A DNA stretch of 64,000 nt, from the NCBI GenBank assembly GCA_029974635.1, contig JARKQY010000044.1:62001-126000 (forward strand). Direction: 5' to 3'. Numbering within the stretch: the first letter of the stretch is position 1; each line of letters opens with the position of its first letter. The notes beneath the pieces were generated by a model. That model was not told where the DNA came from. It made no database searches and saw only the letters and a list, made by a program, of their open reading frames with translations. Of this stretch, positions 26,554 through 36,495 are shown piece by piece. The translations under genes were made by a program, and so were the position numbers. Source of the DNA: Bacillota bacterium. Lineage in GTDB: Bacteria > Bacillota > UBA4882 > UBA8346.

Positions 26554-27723
26554 ATGGATTTTGTCACTTATGGATTAAACCCGGGTCAATCAAGTTCGGA
26601 CCTTTATTACCACGATGCAGCCGCTTTCACCGATCAGGTGTTGCTTCAAGCTGAAGACCGCTTAGCCTCACTTACCGGAGACTTTCAATCATTTCTGGCG
26701 GAAACGGATCGTCAAAGGCCGCGCACCAAGCCCGAGTACATTTTTGAGCTATTGGTTATGGGAACTCTCTGGCGAATTTACGGTAAAGCAGCTTATATTA
26801 CGCCCAGGTTCTCGATTTGGATTTTATCCATTCTCGCTGGCCTTCGTCAACGGAATAATTGTTTAAAACCGGTGGCAGACTTTTTCCGAGGAATATTACA
26901 GCCCTTTCTGTTAGTATCAACCATGGAACCGCCGGAAATCCCCATTCCGGCTCCGGGCGGTTTCAACAGGTTATTGAATTGGCTCAAGGCAACCGGGGAA
27001 TTCAACCAGGAGGTTAAACGGCTCCAGGCATGGCAAGACTATTGGTCGCAGCAATCTCCCGCTATAGTATCCGAAGCTTTCATGAATATTATTGAGTTTG
27101 CAGCTTGGTTTGAACTAAAGAGCGCAGCAGCTCTCGGCAAATATACCATGAATGTTGAAAAATTTCTACACCAAAATCATTTTAAACGAAGATTCCGGGA
27201 GGATTATTTTTTCTGTGGCCGACGCCGAGTTGAATACCACTTGAACATGGTGGGAGCCGAGATTATGAACCGGGCCTTTCGCCAGGAGTTTCGTAAAAAA
27301 AAGCGGAAGGTTCTCATCTTGCCGTCTTGTATGCGGAATAATCCCGGTGGTAAGTGTAAGGCGATTAAAGCGGATCTCGGCTTAAAGTGTACAGGCTGTA
27401 CCGCCAAATGCCGGGTAAACCGGTTAACCGGGCTGGGAGTAGACAATGATTTTGAAGTATACGTAATCCCTCATGAGTCATCCCTTTTTAATCAAGGCGT
27501 GGAAAAACCGGAAGTAAAAGCGGATTTAGGAGTGATAGGTGTTGCCTGCGTGCTGAACCTGATCGCCGGCGGGTGGAAGGTCAAGGCGCTGGAAATTCCT
27601 CCCCAGTGTGTATTGTTAAATTATTGTGGCTGCAAAAATCATTGGCATACTACAGGATTTCCCACTGAGATCGACATGAATCAGTTGTTGAGAGTGCTGG
27701 GCGATGCCGATTTTTCTTTTTAA
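26554..27723 (+). CDS. DUF116-family cysteine-rich protein
   Basis: 389 residues. The C-terminal about 150 form a DUF116 domain with ordered cysteines: ILPSCMR, GGKCKAI, CTGCTAKCRV, GVACVLN and LLNYCGCKNHW. The arrangement suggests a metal or Fe-S site. The N-terminal 200 residues are mostly helical without a family I recognise. It is divergently placed from the Rrf2-NifS gene, on the other side of a 250-base regulatory gap, so it may belong to Fe-S metabolism. Function unknown. Confidence 0.75.
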   Translation: MDFVTYGLNPGQSSSDLYYHDAAAFTDQVLLQAEDRLASLTGDFQSFLAETDRQRPRTKPEYIFELLVMGTLWRIYGKAAYITPRFSIWILSILAGLRQRNNCLKPVADFFRGILQPFLLVSTMEPPEIPIPAPGGFNRLLNWLKATGEFNQEVKRLQAWQDYWSQQSPAIVSEAFMNIIEFAAWFELKSAAALGKYTMNVEKFLHQNHFKRRFREDYFFCGRRRVEYHLNMVGAEIMNRAFRQEFRKKKRKVLILPSCMRNNPGGKCKAIKADLGLKCTGCTAKCRVNRLTGLGVDNDFEVYVIPHESSLFNQGVEKPEVKADLGVIGVACVLNLIAGGWKVKALEIPPQCVLLNYCGCKNHWHTTGFPTEIDMNQLLRVLGDADFSF

Positions 27724-27737
27724 GTTGTATAAGTTGC

Positions 27738-28481
27738 TTAACTGTCGAACCGCTTGACTCTCTGCAAAAACTGTTTGGTTCTTTCCATTTTAGTTTGATC
27801 AAAAACTTCAACCGGACTGCCGTCTTCAATAATCAAACCATCATCCATAAAGATGACGTGACTGGCGACCTCTCTCGCAAAATTCATTTCATGGGTGACT
27901 ACAATCATCGTCATGCCTTCCCGAGCCAGGGATTTCATCACCGCCAGCACTTCGCCCACCAGTTCCGGATCAAGCGCCGAGGTTGGTTCATCAAACAAAA
28001 TCACTTGCGGTTCCATGGCTAAAGCTCTGGCTATACCCACCCGTTGCTGCTGTCCCCCCGAAAGCTGGGACGGATAGAAGTCCATTCGATTGGCCAAACC
28101 GACCTTAGCTAAGAAATGGACACTTTTTTGATAAGCCTCCGCCCGATCCAGCTTTTTAACAATGAGTAAACCTTCCATCACGTTTTCCAAGGCCGTTTTA
28201 TTCTTAAATAAATAATAATGCTGAAAGACCATGGCGGTATTGCGCCGTACTTGGATCATCTGTTCCCGGGAGACTTTTTCAGCCTGAATAACCAAATCCC
28301 CAACCTGAATCAACCCTTTGTTCGGCCGCTCCAGAAAATTGATGCAGCGCAGCAAGGTGGATTTGCCGGAACCGCTTGGCCCGAGAATGGTGACTACTGC
28401 GCCGCGGTTTACCGTCAAATTAATATTTTGCAGCACTTTGGTGTGGTGGAAGGATTTTTCAATGTTTTGCAGCCGAATCAT
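27738..28481 (-). CDS. Polar amino-acid ABC transporter ATPase (GlnQ/TcyC-like)
   Basis: 247 residues. Walker [10 protein letters not shown], signature LSGGQQQR, Walker B VILFDEP and the H-loop VVTHEM are intact. The sequence is typical of the cystine/glutamine uptake ATPases. It overlaps the permease gene by four bases. The matching binding-protein gene upstream is only a fragment (29229-29367), so the transporter may be inactive or use another binding protein. Confidence 0.9.
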   Translation of the reverse strand: MIRLQNIEKSFHHTKVLQNINLTVNRGAVVTILGPSGSGKSTLLRCINFLERPNKGLIQVGDLVIQAEKVSREQMIQVRRNTAMVFQHYYLFKNKTALENVMEGLLIVKKLDRAEAYQKSVHFLAKVGLANRMDFYPSQLSGGQQQRVGIARALAMEPQVILFDEPTSALDPELVGEVLAVMKSLAREGMTMIVVTHEMNFAREVASHVIFMDDGLIIEDGSPVEVFDQTKMERTKQFLQRVKRFDS

Positions 28482-29194
28482 ATACTCCTCCCCCTTTCAA
28501 ATTGTTTGACCCGTTTCTCCAAGCGAATGACAGTTCTTTCGACAATGATACAAATTATCCAATAAATTAAAGCGACCACAATATACACTTCAAAGAATTG
28601 CAGCCCACGGGCGCCCAAGATTTTGGCCTGACCCATCATTTCAACCACTGAGATCATAAAAGCCAGGGAAGTATCTTTAATTAGACTGATTACAGTATTG
28701 CCGAAACTGGGCAAAGCCACCGCCAGCGCCTGTGGAAAAATGATCCGGCGTAGCCCTTGCCAGGTGGTCATCCCAATGGATAAGGCCGCCTCCATCTGGC
28801 CTTTATCAATGGCTTGAATCGCTGCGCGGATGGTTTCCGATAAATAGGCTCCCACGTTCAGCGTAAATGCGAAATAAATAAAAACAATGGCTGGAATACC
28901 ATTGACATCTATATTCCAGCCGTAGTAAGTATGGGCATAGTCAAGTATTTTGGGAATTCCGTAATATGCCAAATAAATCTGAACCAAAAGCGGCGTCCCC
29001 CGCATAAAAGAAAGGTAAGTCGAGGCAATTTGGCAGGCCACCGGAATTTTGTAGATCCGGACCAATGCCGAAATTAAACCCACAATTATGGCGAAAAACA
29101 TTGAGACTATCGTGATATTCAAAGTAACCGGAACTACTTTGAGGATTTCAGGTACAATCGAAATCATAAATTGAATATCAAAAATAGGCTTCAT
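28478..29194 (-). CDS. Polar amino-acid ABC transporter permease (TcyB/HisM-like)
   Basis: 238 residues with five membrane segments and the amino-acid permease motif in [21 protein letters not shown]. Most likely it moves cystine or another sulfur-containing amino acid, judged by neighbours only. Its own upstream promoter is not evident. The fragment of a binding protein before it shows the operon was cut at its 5' end. Confidence 0.88.
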   Translation of the reverse strand: MKPIFDIQFMISIVPEILKVVPVTLNITIVSMFFAIIVGLISALVRIYKIPVACQIASTYLSFMRGTPLLVQIYLAYYGIPKILDYAHTYYGWNIDVNGIPAIVFIYFAFTLNVGAYLSETIRAAIQAIDKGQMEAALSIGMTTWQGLRRIIFPQALAVALPSFGNTVISLIKDTSLAFMISVVEMMGQAKILGARGLQFFEVYIVVALIYWIICIIVERTVIRLEKRVKQFERGRSI

Positions 29195-29228
29195 CGGATC
29201 ATTTCCATTCTATTTTAGTCAAAATGAT

Positions 29229-29367
29229 TTATCGGGTATAATCGGCTCCGAACCATCCGCTGGACAATTTGACCAGTGTTCCGTCTTTCTTGAGTTCCGC
29301 ATCGGATAACGGAACGATATATATCTTTGCCCTTTTGGGATATTTTTCGGGAGGAAGCAACTCCTCT
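29229..29367 (-). pseudogene. C-terminal remnant of an amino-acid binding protein
   Basis: Reading in frame to the stop at 29229 gives DGTLVKLSSGWFGADYTR, the classic end of cystine/glutamine binding proteins. About 45 codons are open before the frame meets the end of the SsuB-type gene. No start codon or signal peptide is present. It is the missing first gene of the amino-acid transporter and marks a recombination breakpoint. Confidence 0.7.
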
Positions 29368-29375
29368 CCGATTCC

Positions 29376-30161
29376 TTATATCGCGTATTCCGGTTGGGGC
29401 ATGGAACTGGCAAGATGAAACTTCTCCAGCAGATTCTTACGAAGCGCCATAAATTCAGCGTCACCCCTCTGTCGGGGTCTGGGCAGATGGACATCCAATA
29501 TTTCGCTGATTTTACCGGGACGCGGCGTCATAATGACGATGCGGTCGCTTAAATAAATGGCTTCATCCACATCATGGGTCACCAGGACCATGGTCGTACC
29601 GTCGTTCTCCCAAAGCTCCAGCAGCTTATCCTGAAGATCGGCCCGGCTGAAAGTATCCAAGGCGCCCATGGGTTCATCCAGTAGCAACGCCACCGGCCGG
29701 TTGATCAGTGTCCGGGCAATCGCCACCCGCTGCGCCATACCGCCGGAGATTTGGTGGGGATAAGATTTTGCAAAGCCATGCAACCCGATGAGTTCAATAA
29801 ACTGAGCTACATCGGCTTTATTTTCCTGATAAACTCCTCTAGCTTTCAGACCGGCCGCGATATTTTTTTCCACCGTCAACCACGGAAACAGGCTGCCTTG
29901 CTGAAATACATAACCGCGCTGCGGGTCCGGCGCGGTGATCTTTTCGCCCGCCAAGAGGATTTCCCCGGCTTCCGGACGATCGAGACCGGCGATCAGACGT
30001 AGCAGCGTAGTTTTGCCGCAGCCGGAAGGGCCGATGATCGTAAGAAATTCGCCTTTCCGGACCGTAAGATTAATATCCCTGAGAGCTTCCACCGTGTTAT
30101 CATCAGTATCCACATAAGTACGGTCAACCGACACGATTTCGAGCAAATTTTCCTGACTCAC
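29376..30161 (-). CDS. SsuB/TauB-type ABC transporter ATPase
   Basis: 261 residues from a GTG at 30161 that overlaps the permease stop (AAGTGAG) and has AAGGGGG ahead; an upstream ATG would read through the permease. Walker [10 protein letters not shown], signature ISGGMAQR and Walker [13 protein letters not shown] are present. It is the only sulfonate/taurine-type ATPase in the window, while at least three binding proteins and two permeases of the family are present. Confidence 0.9.
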   Translation of the reverse strand: MSQENLLEIVSVDRTYVDTDDNTVEALRDINLTVRKGEFLTIIGPSGCGKTTLLRLIAGLDRPEAGEILLAGEKITAPDPQRGYVFQQGSLFPWLTVEKNIAAGLKARGVYQENKADVAQFIELIGLHGFAKSYPHQISGGMAQRVAIARTLINRPVALLLDEPMGALDTFSRADLQDKLLELWENDGTTMVLVTHDVDEAIYLSDRIVIMTPRPGKISEILDVHLPRPRQRGDAEFMALRKNLLEKFHLASSMPQPEYAI

Positions 30162-31177
30162 TTGACCAGCCCCCTTTGCCAGATTAACAAACGGCCCTGG
30201 ATTAAGGCAATCACTTTCATAATCAGGGAGAAGAGCACCGCCATGATAATAATCGCGGCATACACCTTGTAATAGGCGGACCATGCCTTGGCCCAGTTGA
30301 TATAATAGCCCAGGCCGCCCTGAGCTCCCATCATTTCCGAGACCACCAGGGTGGTAAAAGCCAGGGCGTTGGCGGTGGTAATCCCGGTAAATATCTGGGG
30401 AACGGCATTGGGGAGCGCTACATGAAACAACAGGTAACGTTGCTTTGCGCCCAGGGTTTTCGCAACTTCAAAATAGACCTTTTGCGTACTGGCCATTCCC
30501 CGTGCCGTCATAAACGCCACCGGGAACCAAGCGCAAATTGAAACTAAAAATACCCCGCCAATAAATGAATTGGGAAAGACAGTCATCGCAAAGGGGATCC
30601 AGGCAACCGCCGGAACCACTCCGGTGATTTTCAACACCGGAAATACCCAGTAATTAACCTTGGCAAACCAGCCTATCAGTATCCCGGTGCCAACACCAAA
30701 AATGACGCCGGATAAAAATCCAAAAAAATACAGGCGCAGGGAATAGCCGGTATTGACCAGCAGAAAGTCACTCTCTTCCAAAATAACTCCCAGCACTTTT
30801 GAAGGCCCGGGAAAAAACGGCATCGGCAAAATATCCAATTTGGTACTCAGTAAATCCCATACGGTAAGAACAATGCCCATCGCAAAACGAAAGGACGCAC
30901 GACTGAGGAATTTGGCGCGTCTTTCACCGTCAAACCATGAAAATACGGCGATACCAAAGTACAGTACGATCAAACCAAGCAACCCCAAGCGGTAGGCCAG
31001 ATCATTGACTTCCTGTGTGCCCGGAACCTTAAAGCTGACAACTTCCGCCACAGCGAATCCAATTAAAGAAAACAGCGTTCCAACTAAATATTTTTTATTC
31101 GGTACCGTACTTTTCGGACCCCGGCCCCGGTTTGAGACCGGAGCCGGGGCAAAATTTTTTACCGCCATGTTGTTCAT
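30158..31177 (-). CDS. SsuC/TauC-type ABC transporter permease
   Basis: 339 residues, longer than usual because two extra membrane segments (about residues 28-80) precede the six-helix BPD_transp_1 core. The coupling motif lies near AKTLGAKQRYLLFHVALPNA. ATG at 31177 follows GGAGG. It is encoded between the binding protein and the ATPase, a complete importer. Ligand likely an organosulfur anion. Confidence 0.88.
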   Translation of the reverse strand: MNNMAVKNFAPAPVSNRGRGPKSTVPNKKYLVGTLFSLIGFAVAEVVSFKVPGTQEVNDLAYRLGLLGLIVLYFGIAVFSWFDGERRAKFLSRASFRFAMGIVLTVWDLLSTKLDILPMPFFPGPSKVLGVILEESDFLLVNTGYSLRLYFFGFLSGVIFGVGTGILIGWFAKVNYWVFPVLKITGVVPAVAWIPFAMTVFPNSFIGGVFLVSICAWFPVAFMTARGMASTQKVYFEVAKTLGAKQRYLLFHVALPNAVPQIFTGITTANALAFTTLVVSEMMGAQGGLGYYINWAKAWSAYYKVYAAIIIMAVLFSLIMKVIALIQGRLLIWQRGLVK

Positions 31178-31202
31178 CGCATACCTCCAAATGCCGAAAT
31201 CA

Positions 31203-32210
31203 TTACAACTTTACCTTGTAATAGATTTGCTTCGCAAATTTTTCGGGATTGGTGGTTTTGAGATAACCGACTTTTGAAAGTTCTTTCACAAAATAAGTCA
31301 CATCCGCTTGAACATTGGCCGGACCGTGGCTTTGCGTCTGTACGGTCGGATACTGATAGCTTTTTAATAAACTCACGGCCAATTCTTTATCCGTAATGGA
31401 CGAATATTTCTTTTCCGAAACGATGGTTGCGGCTTCTTCCGGATGGTTATGAATCCAATCCTGCGCCTTGTGATAAGCCCGCAGGATTGCCGCTACCTTG
31501 CGGGGCTCTTCTTTCAGCACCTTTTCGGATGCATAAAGGAAGCAGCAAAACTTACCGGCGAAAAGCGGATCCGTCCCCAAATCAAAGATTTCGCGAAAGC
31601 CCTTGTTCTTCACCGCCAACGATCCAAACGGGTCCCAAATGGCTGCGGCGGCGATCTCGCCTTTTTCTGCGGCCGCAATTTCCAGATTGCCGTCCCCGTA
31701 AGGGACAAATGTCACATCTTGGTTGTTCTTAGCAACGACGCCGTGGTTCTCCAGCCATAAGCTTGCCACCTGAAAAGGAGTCCCACCAATTTCATCCACG
31801 CCGATTTTCTTACCCCTCAAGTCTGCGGCGGATTTAATTGGAGAATTTGGCGGAACGATAATCTTTATGCAACCAAAGTGCAGCCCATCCACGACTTTAA
31901 CCTTCAAGCCTTCCTCAATTGAAGGGAAAAATTGAAAATCACCGTTCACGGTAGGAATAGTCCCGTTGTTCAACCCGATTTTTCGGGTTTCGAAATCGGC
32001 GGTAACCAAAGTGACATCTAAACCTTCCGCGGCAAAAAAACCTTTTTCATAGGCGATGTAAGTGGGTGAATTGCAAAGAGCTCCGCTCTTGCCGGGAATA
32101 GTGACTTTCCCATACTTATACTTGGGACTTGCAGCCTGAGTGGCTAGCGACATAACGGCTAGCGCCAGAATGAGCGCCGCCACCCTAATGATTTTTTTCC
32201 AATTTTTCAC
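31203..32210 (-). CDS. SsuA-like binding protein of the complete importer
   Basis: About 335 residues with a signal peptide ending near MSLATQAA. The NMT1/SsuA-like fold is supported by GKKIGVDEIGGTPFQVAS and AAIWDPFGSLAV. A GTG at 32210 (9 bases after AAGGAGG) is preferred to a TTG two codons earlier. It differs clearly from the two proteins at 4490 and 7062, so another ligand is likely. Operon order is OAHS, binding protein, permease, ATPase. Confidence 0.87.
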   Translation of the reverse strand: MKNWKKIIRVAALILALAVMSLATQAASPKYKYGKVTIPGKSGALCNSPTYIAYEKGFFAAEGLDVTLVTADFETRKIGLNNGTIPTVNGDFQFFPSIEEGLKVKVVDGLHFGCIKIIVPPNSPIKSAADLRGKKIGVDEIGGTPFQVASLWLENHGVVAKNNQDVTFVPYGDGNLEIAAAEKGEIAAAAIWDPFGSLAVKNKGFREIFDLGTDPLFAGKFCCFLYASEKVLKEEPRKVAAILRAYHKAQDWIHNHPEEAATIVSEKKYSSITDKELAVSLLKSYQYPTVQTQSHGPANVQADVTYFVKELSKVGYLKTTNPEKFAKQIYYKVKL

Positions 32211-32236
32211 AACCAATCTCCTCCTTAATTTTAATT

Positions 32237-33553
32237 TCAGGCCAATGCCTTTTGAAATGCCTGCTCCAGATCGGTAATCAGATCGGCCGCATCTTCCAGC
32301 CCGGCCGATATCCGAATCAGATTTTCAGGGATGTCGGCCAACGCCTTTTCATCCGGTTCCAGCTCTCCGTGGGTGGTTTGCGGTGAATTGACGATCAGCG
32401 AACGCGCATCACCGATGTTGACGTGGTAGTGGAACAAACGGATCGCGTTCAAAAACGCCTCCCGCTGCTGCCGGGTCCCCTTGAACCCAAAGGAAAGAAT
32501 TCCGCCGGCGCCTTTTTTGAAGTCACGCTGATAAAGAGCGTGATAGGGACTGGATTGCAATGCCGGATAACGGACCCACTCCACCGCTTCGTGGCCAGAT
32601 AAATACTCTGCCAGCGTCTGAGCGTTGTGAACCTGCTTAACTAAACGTTCCGACAGAGTTTCCAGACCGATGATGGCCAGATAAGCATCAAAGGGCGAGA
32701 TAGCCGCGCCGAAGTAGTTGAGATAATTAAAACGAATCCGGCTGGTAAACGGCGCAGCGGGAAACACTTCCGGAAAACTGCGGCGGTTGCCGTCCCCGTC
32801 CCGGAGGGTATAGTATTTTTCGGAAAACTGTGGAAATTTGTCTGATCTATAGTTGAACTTCCCGTTTTCCAAAACCAGCCCGGCGATGAGGTTACCATGT
32901 CCATTCAGCCCTTTAGTGGCAGAATAGACCACAATATCTGCGCCATGGGCAATTGGATTGTACAGATAGGGCGTGGCCACCGTATTATCTACCACCAGCG
33001 GAATACCATGCTCGTGGGCAACCTTGGCGATGGTATCCACATCCAACAAAACTGTATTGGGGTTGCTGATACTCTCGATGAAAACCGCCTTCGTATCGGG
33101 TTTAATCTCCGCCGCCAGCGCCGCGGGATTTTCGATGTTTTGCGCCAGGTCGAAATGAATCCCGAATTTCGGATAAATCTTTTTAAAGCTATCCGCACTG
33201 CCGCCATAGAGGTAGGGGGAGGTCAGGATCCTGCCACCGTCTTCGGCCAGATTCAGTAAAGTATAACTGATAGCCGCCATGCCGGAAGCCAGAGCAATCG
33301 CCGCGCTTGCTCCATCCAGCGTCTTAAGGCGTTCTTCCAAAACGGCTACGGTCGGATTGCCCACCCGGGTGTAGAGGAATCCGATTTCTCTCAAGCCGAA
33401 CAGGTTAGCCGCATTTTCCACATCGCGAAAATCATAGGCCGCGGTCGCATAAATCGGCGGCGATACAGCGTACTTGTGATCCTTTGGCTCATAGCCCGCC
33501 CGGACTTTTTGGGTATCAAACCGATACACGGGGGTAGACACCTCGTTCGCCAT
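32237..33553 (-). CDS. metY: O-acetylhomoserine sulfhydrylase
   Basis: 438 residues from the ATG at 33553, which has AAAGGAG; a longer frame adds 12 unlikely residues. It is a Cys/Met-metabolism PLP enzyme with lysine in VYSATKGLNGHGN and the family length of MetY. It condenses O-acetylhomoserine with sulfide to homocysteine, or with methanethiol directly to methionine. It directly follows the nitrogenase-like pair 3, the same pairing known for methylthio-alkane reductase, where the released methanethiol is fixed by this enzyme. Confidence 0.93.
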   Translation of the reverse strand: MANEVSTPVYRFDTQKVRAGYEPKDHKYAVSPPIYATAAYDFRDVENAANLFGLREIGFLYTRVGNPTVAVLEERLKTLDGASAAIALASGMAAISYTLLNLAEDGGRILTSPYLYGGSADSFKKIYPKFGIHFDLAQNIENPAALAAEIKPDTKAVFIESISNPNTVLLDVDTIAKVAHEHGIPLVVDNTVATPYLYNPIAHGADIVVYSATKGLNGHGNLIAGLVLENGKFNYRSDKFPQFSEKYYTLRDGDGNRRSFPEVFPAAPFTSRIRFNYLNYFGAAISPFDAYLAIIGLETLSERLVKQVHNAQTLAEYLSGHEAVEWVRYPALQSSPYHALYQRDFKKGAGGILSFGFKGTRQQREAFLNAIRLFHYHVNIGDARSLIVNSPQTTHGELEPDEKALADIPENLIRISAGLEDAADLITDLEQAFQKALA

Positions 33554-33643
33554 GGGTTCTCTCCTTTCGTCCTTGAGTTTTGGTGCCATTCGTCATGTTT
33601 TAGATACATATCATCTAACACCACATCCTTCCTCTTCTCAGCG

Positions 33644-34981
33644 TCATCGATAGGTGGCTAGAACCGCGTCATAAATATCCTCAATCACCCGCAGCCCGCC
33701 GGAGAATCCAACGTAATGGGTGGTCAGCACCAGACGATAGGGCGACGGCGCAGCGGCGGACAGAAAATCATAATTCTTTTCTCTGGCCAGTTCCTTATCC
33801 CAGCCGCTGCCAATGATCAACCCGCGCCCGCCGTGGGAAAGTCCCCGAATAATTTCCTGCGTCCGGCCGGCATCAGGCTCAAATATCAGCGGTATATCGC
33901 GCTTATCGGAGGTAGTCTTTAGTTCCGCTCGAATCTGTTCCTGAAACTTTTCCGGCGTATTATCCACAATAAACTGCTCTTTCGGAACAATTCCCACCTC
34001 ATGCAGGAGGAACTTGGACAGTCCAACTACATAACCGGCGTCATGCAAAATGTGGACATGATTGGGCAACCCATAACGGAATTCCAGCAGAAAGGTGGCC
34101 AGATTATCGATTTCCTCATAATAAGCCTCACGTTCCCGCCGGATAAATTCCGCGGCGGCGGCTTCATCGATCTCCGCGTGCCGCTCTGCCGCAAAGGTCA
34201 ACACTTGCCGCAAAAATCGCTCAGTTTCATTGGCGCCGACGGGAATGTGCGGAAACTGTGTGTATGGCTGTCCATAGCGTTCCTCCAGATGTTCGGCGAT
34301 GGGCTGGCCATGCCACGGAGCAACCAAAATATTAAAATTGGCCCGGGGAATTCTTTGCCACTCGTTAACCCCTCCGGATTTGGGGCCAAACAGCACCTGG
34401 ACCTTGAGGCCGACGCCTTCCAACAGCCGTTGGTATTCACCGAGATTGCCTTTCCAGAAAGGATCTTGATATGGTAATGAAGCCAACAGATTCACCGTGT
34501 TTTTCTCGCTTCGGACAGGGTTTTCGCCGTCAAATAAGCTGACATATTGGTCAATGATGGCGTTTACCACTAGGCTGTGGGATTCAAAGTTGTTGCACTT
34601 GAAGCCTGGGGTTTCCACCGCCACAATGGGCCTGCCTTCAGCGCGAAATTCCGCCACCAGGCTTCCCACATCGTCACCTACGATTCCGGCCGTACAACCG
34701 GTTAAGACCACCTGCAAATCGGTATCCAGCACCTTATAGGTATTGGTTATGATCTGCCGCAGCCTCTGAATACCGCCAAAGACTACCTCCTGCTCGCTGA
34801 AATTGGTACAAGGAGAAGTGCTGCCGCCGGCATAGCCCGTGGAACGCTCAAAAAAGCCTTGAATCATATTGCCGCAACCGGGGCCGGAATGGAGAACCGG
34901 TACAGCTTTGGGTATGGCCACGACACTTTGCAGCGCGCCAATGGCGCAGGTATAACGCTCTTGCTCAATAATTCCGCTCAT
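33644..34981 (-). CDS. Nitrogenase component-1-like K subunit (pair 3)
   Basis: 445 residues. Cys12 (RYTCAIGA), Cys36 (SGPGCGNM) and Cys96 (LTGCTAGIVGDD) are the NifK P-cluster equivalents. It starts inside the D stop (four-base overlap). It is closely related to the K of pair 1. Followed by OAHS and a complete SsuABC-type importer on the same strand, giving the clearest 'import, cleave, assimilate' operon of the window. Confidence 0.87.
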   Translation of the reverse strand: MSGIIEQERYTCAIGALQSVVAIPKAVPVLHSGPGCGNMIQGFFERSTGYAGGSTSPCTNFSEQEVVFGGIQRLRQIITNTYKVLDTDLQVVLTGCTAGIVGDDVGSLVAEFRAEGRPIVAVETPGFKCNNFESHSLVVNAIIDQYVSLFDGENPVRSEKNTVNLLASLPYQDPFWKGNLGEYQRLLEGVGLKVQVLFGPKSGGVNEWQRIPRANFNILVAPWHGQPIAEHLEERYGQPYTQFPHIPVGANETERFLRQVLTFAAERHAEIDEAAAAEFIRREREAYYEEIDNLATFLLEFRYGLPNHVHILHDAGYVVGLSKFLLHEVGIVPKEQFIVDNTPEKFQEQIRAELKTTSDKRDIPLIFEPDAGRTQEIIRGLSHGGRGLIIGSGWDKELAREKNYDFLSAAAPSPYRLVLTTHYVGFSGGLRVIEDIYDAVLATYR

Positions 34982-36456
34982 TTACAGGCTCCCCCATCCA
35001 AAAATGTATCCGGCTCCTGGGAAAGCCACCATTTCGTATAAGGATTGACGGCATGTTTTTCCAGATTTTTTACGAATTCATCGTTTTCAATCGTTTCTAA
35101 AATCCGTTCGCCGTAAGACAAGAGGCCCTCATAGCCCATACTAAAATGCTCATCGCCAATTAGAAGCGAAGGGATTCCCAGCTTCGAACCCCATAGAGTC
35201 ATGCCGCCATGCCTGGCCAGCAATAGATCCGGGCGTAAGCGGTGCAGCGTGTTTACCAGTTCAAATTCCTGCTTGTTACAGATATTGAAATTCGGCACAT
35301 CGCCGTAATCTTTTACACTCTGCGCCAACATATCGCTTTCCTCACTGCCGTTATCATAGAGCGGATCATGATGGAAGAGGGCCGCGCCTTTCACCTCTAA
35401 TCCAAGCTCGCCCAATATGGAAAGTAACGCGTGGCCGTGCCCGGCTCCCGCCGTCACATAAGCGGTTTTTCCCTTTAGCTTTTCACGCAGGGCAGCGATT
35501 TTGGGCAGGTAATCCGCCTTTTTGGCCGCGATAAGCTCCTCTGCCTGTTTTTCCTGGTGTAGAATTTCCCCCAAAGCCCGGAACCAGCGGTCGGTTTGGG
35601 CTACTCCGTAGGGTGGAGCGGCTTTGATTTCCGGTACTCCGAATTCCTGTTCCAGCGCAGCGCCCAGATACGAGCCGAGGGTGGGACACGCTTGAACTGT
35701 GGCGGCGGCTTCCGACGACCAGGTAAGGCTCTCCACCGTGGAGTAAGGGGTGATGTAATTTGGCTTTGCGCCAAAGGCTGCAAACCACTCACTAAAAATA
35801 TCCGAACCCCAGAAGTTAATCACATTAATGACATCGGTTCTTCTGGCGCGGGCGGGCTTGATCAATTTTCGGGCAATCCCGTGATAGCTCGCATCAAAGC
35901 CAGTCGTCCACACTTTGGACCGGAACCCTTCACAGAAAATTGCCACCACCGGGATTTGGAGTTCCTCCTCCGCCTCATTGCAGACGCTTTCCACGTCGTC
36001 ACCGATGATTCCAGCGGCACAGGTGGTCAATACAAAAATGGCGTTAGGATGAGTACGCTCGTATACTTCACGAATACCTGCCGCCAGCTTTTGTGAACCG
36101 CCGAATACAGTGTCGGTTTCCTGCAAATTGGTGGAAAAAATTTTGCGCTGGGTTGGTTGCTCCACTCTGCGCAGCGGAGAATTGACCCGGTAGGTGAAAG
36201 CAAATTCATGAAAACATGATGAGCAGCCCACCGGACCGTGGCTGATGACTGCCGCATCCTGAACCAAGATCACCATACAGGCGGCCTGCGTGACGGAACA
36301 GCCCAAGCACTGGGAAAAAAAACGGTTTTTATCCTTTAATCCACAACGTGAGCCTTTTACCAGCTCTGTGGCGCTACCCTGAAAACCGGTAATGGAATTA
36401 AGCCGTATTTCTCGGATGGATACATCAGGAATCTGCAAATTAATATGACTCATCAT
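34978..36456 (-). CDS. Nitrogenase component-1-like D subunit (pair 3)
   Basis: 492 residues. Cys50/53/60, Cys78 (GPVGCSSC) and Cys146 (TTCAAGIIGDD) cover the P-cluster positions, with extra cysteines around 50-60. Cys257 (VQACPTLGSYLG) aligns with the cofactor cysteine. The His442 region reads LIGDEHFSMGYEG; a histidine is near but not at the aligned place. The start follows GGGAGG. The operon leader carries the conserved hairpin-terminator element. Likely alpha subunit of a MarD-type C-S bond reductase; it needs a NifH-like reductase from outside this window. Confidence 0.87.
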   Translation of the reverse strand: MMSHINLQIPDVSIREIRLNSITGFQGSATELVKGSRCGLKDKNRFFSQCLGCSVTQAACMVILVQDAAVISHGPVGCSSCFHEFAFTYRVNSPLRRVEQPTQRKIFSTNLQETDTVFGGSQKLAAGIREVYERTHPNAIFVLTTCAAGIIGDDVESVCNEAEEELQIPVVAIFCEGFRSKVWTTGFDASYHGIARKLIKPARARRTDVINVINFWGSDIFSEWFAAFGAKPNYITPYSTVESLTWSSEAAATVQACPTLGSYLGAALEQEFGVPEIKAAPPYGVAQTDRWFRALGEILHQEKQAEELIAAKKADYLPKIAALREKLKGKTAYVTAGAGHGHALLSILGELGLEVKGAALFHHDPLYDNGSEESDMLAQSVKDYGDVPNFNICNKQEFELVNTLHRLRPDLLLARHGGMTLWGSKLGIPSLLIGDEHFSMGYEGLLSYGERILETIENDEFVKNLEKHAVNPYTKWWLSQEPDTFLDGGACK

Positions 36457-36495
36457 TTCCTCCCGTTCAAACTGATTCGGATTTGGTAAAGTCGG

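Noticed and set aside
29376..30284. Longer SsuB-type ORF starting at 30284
   Set aside because: The extra 41 codons read through the end of the permease gene in another frame; the GTG at 30161 has a ribosome site and gives the normal length.
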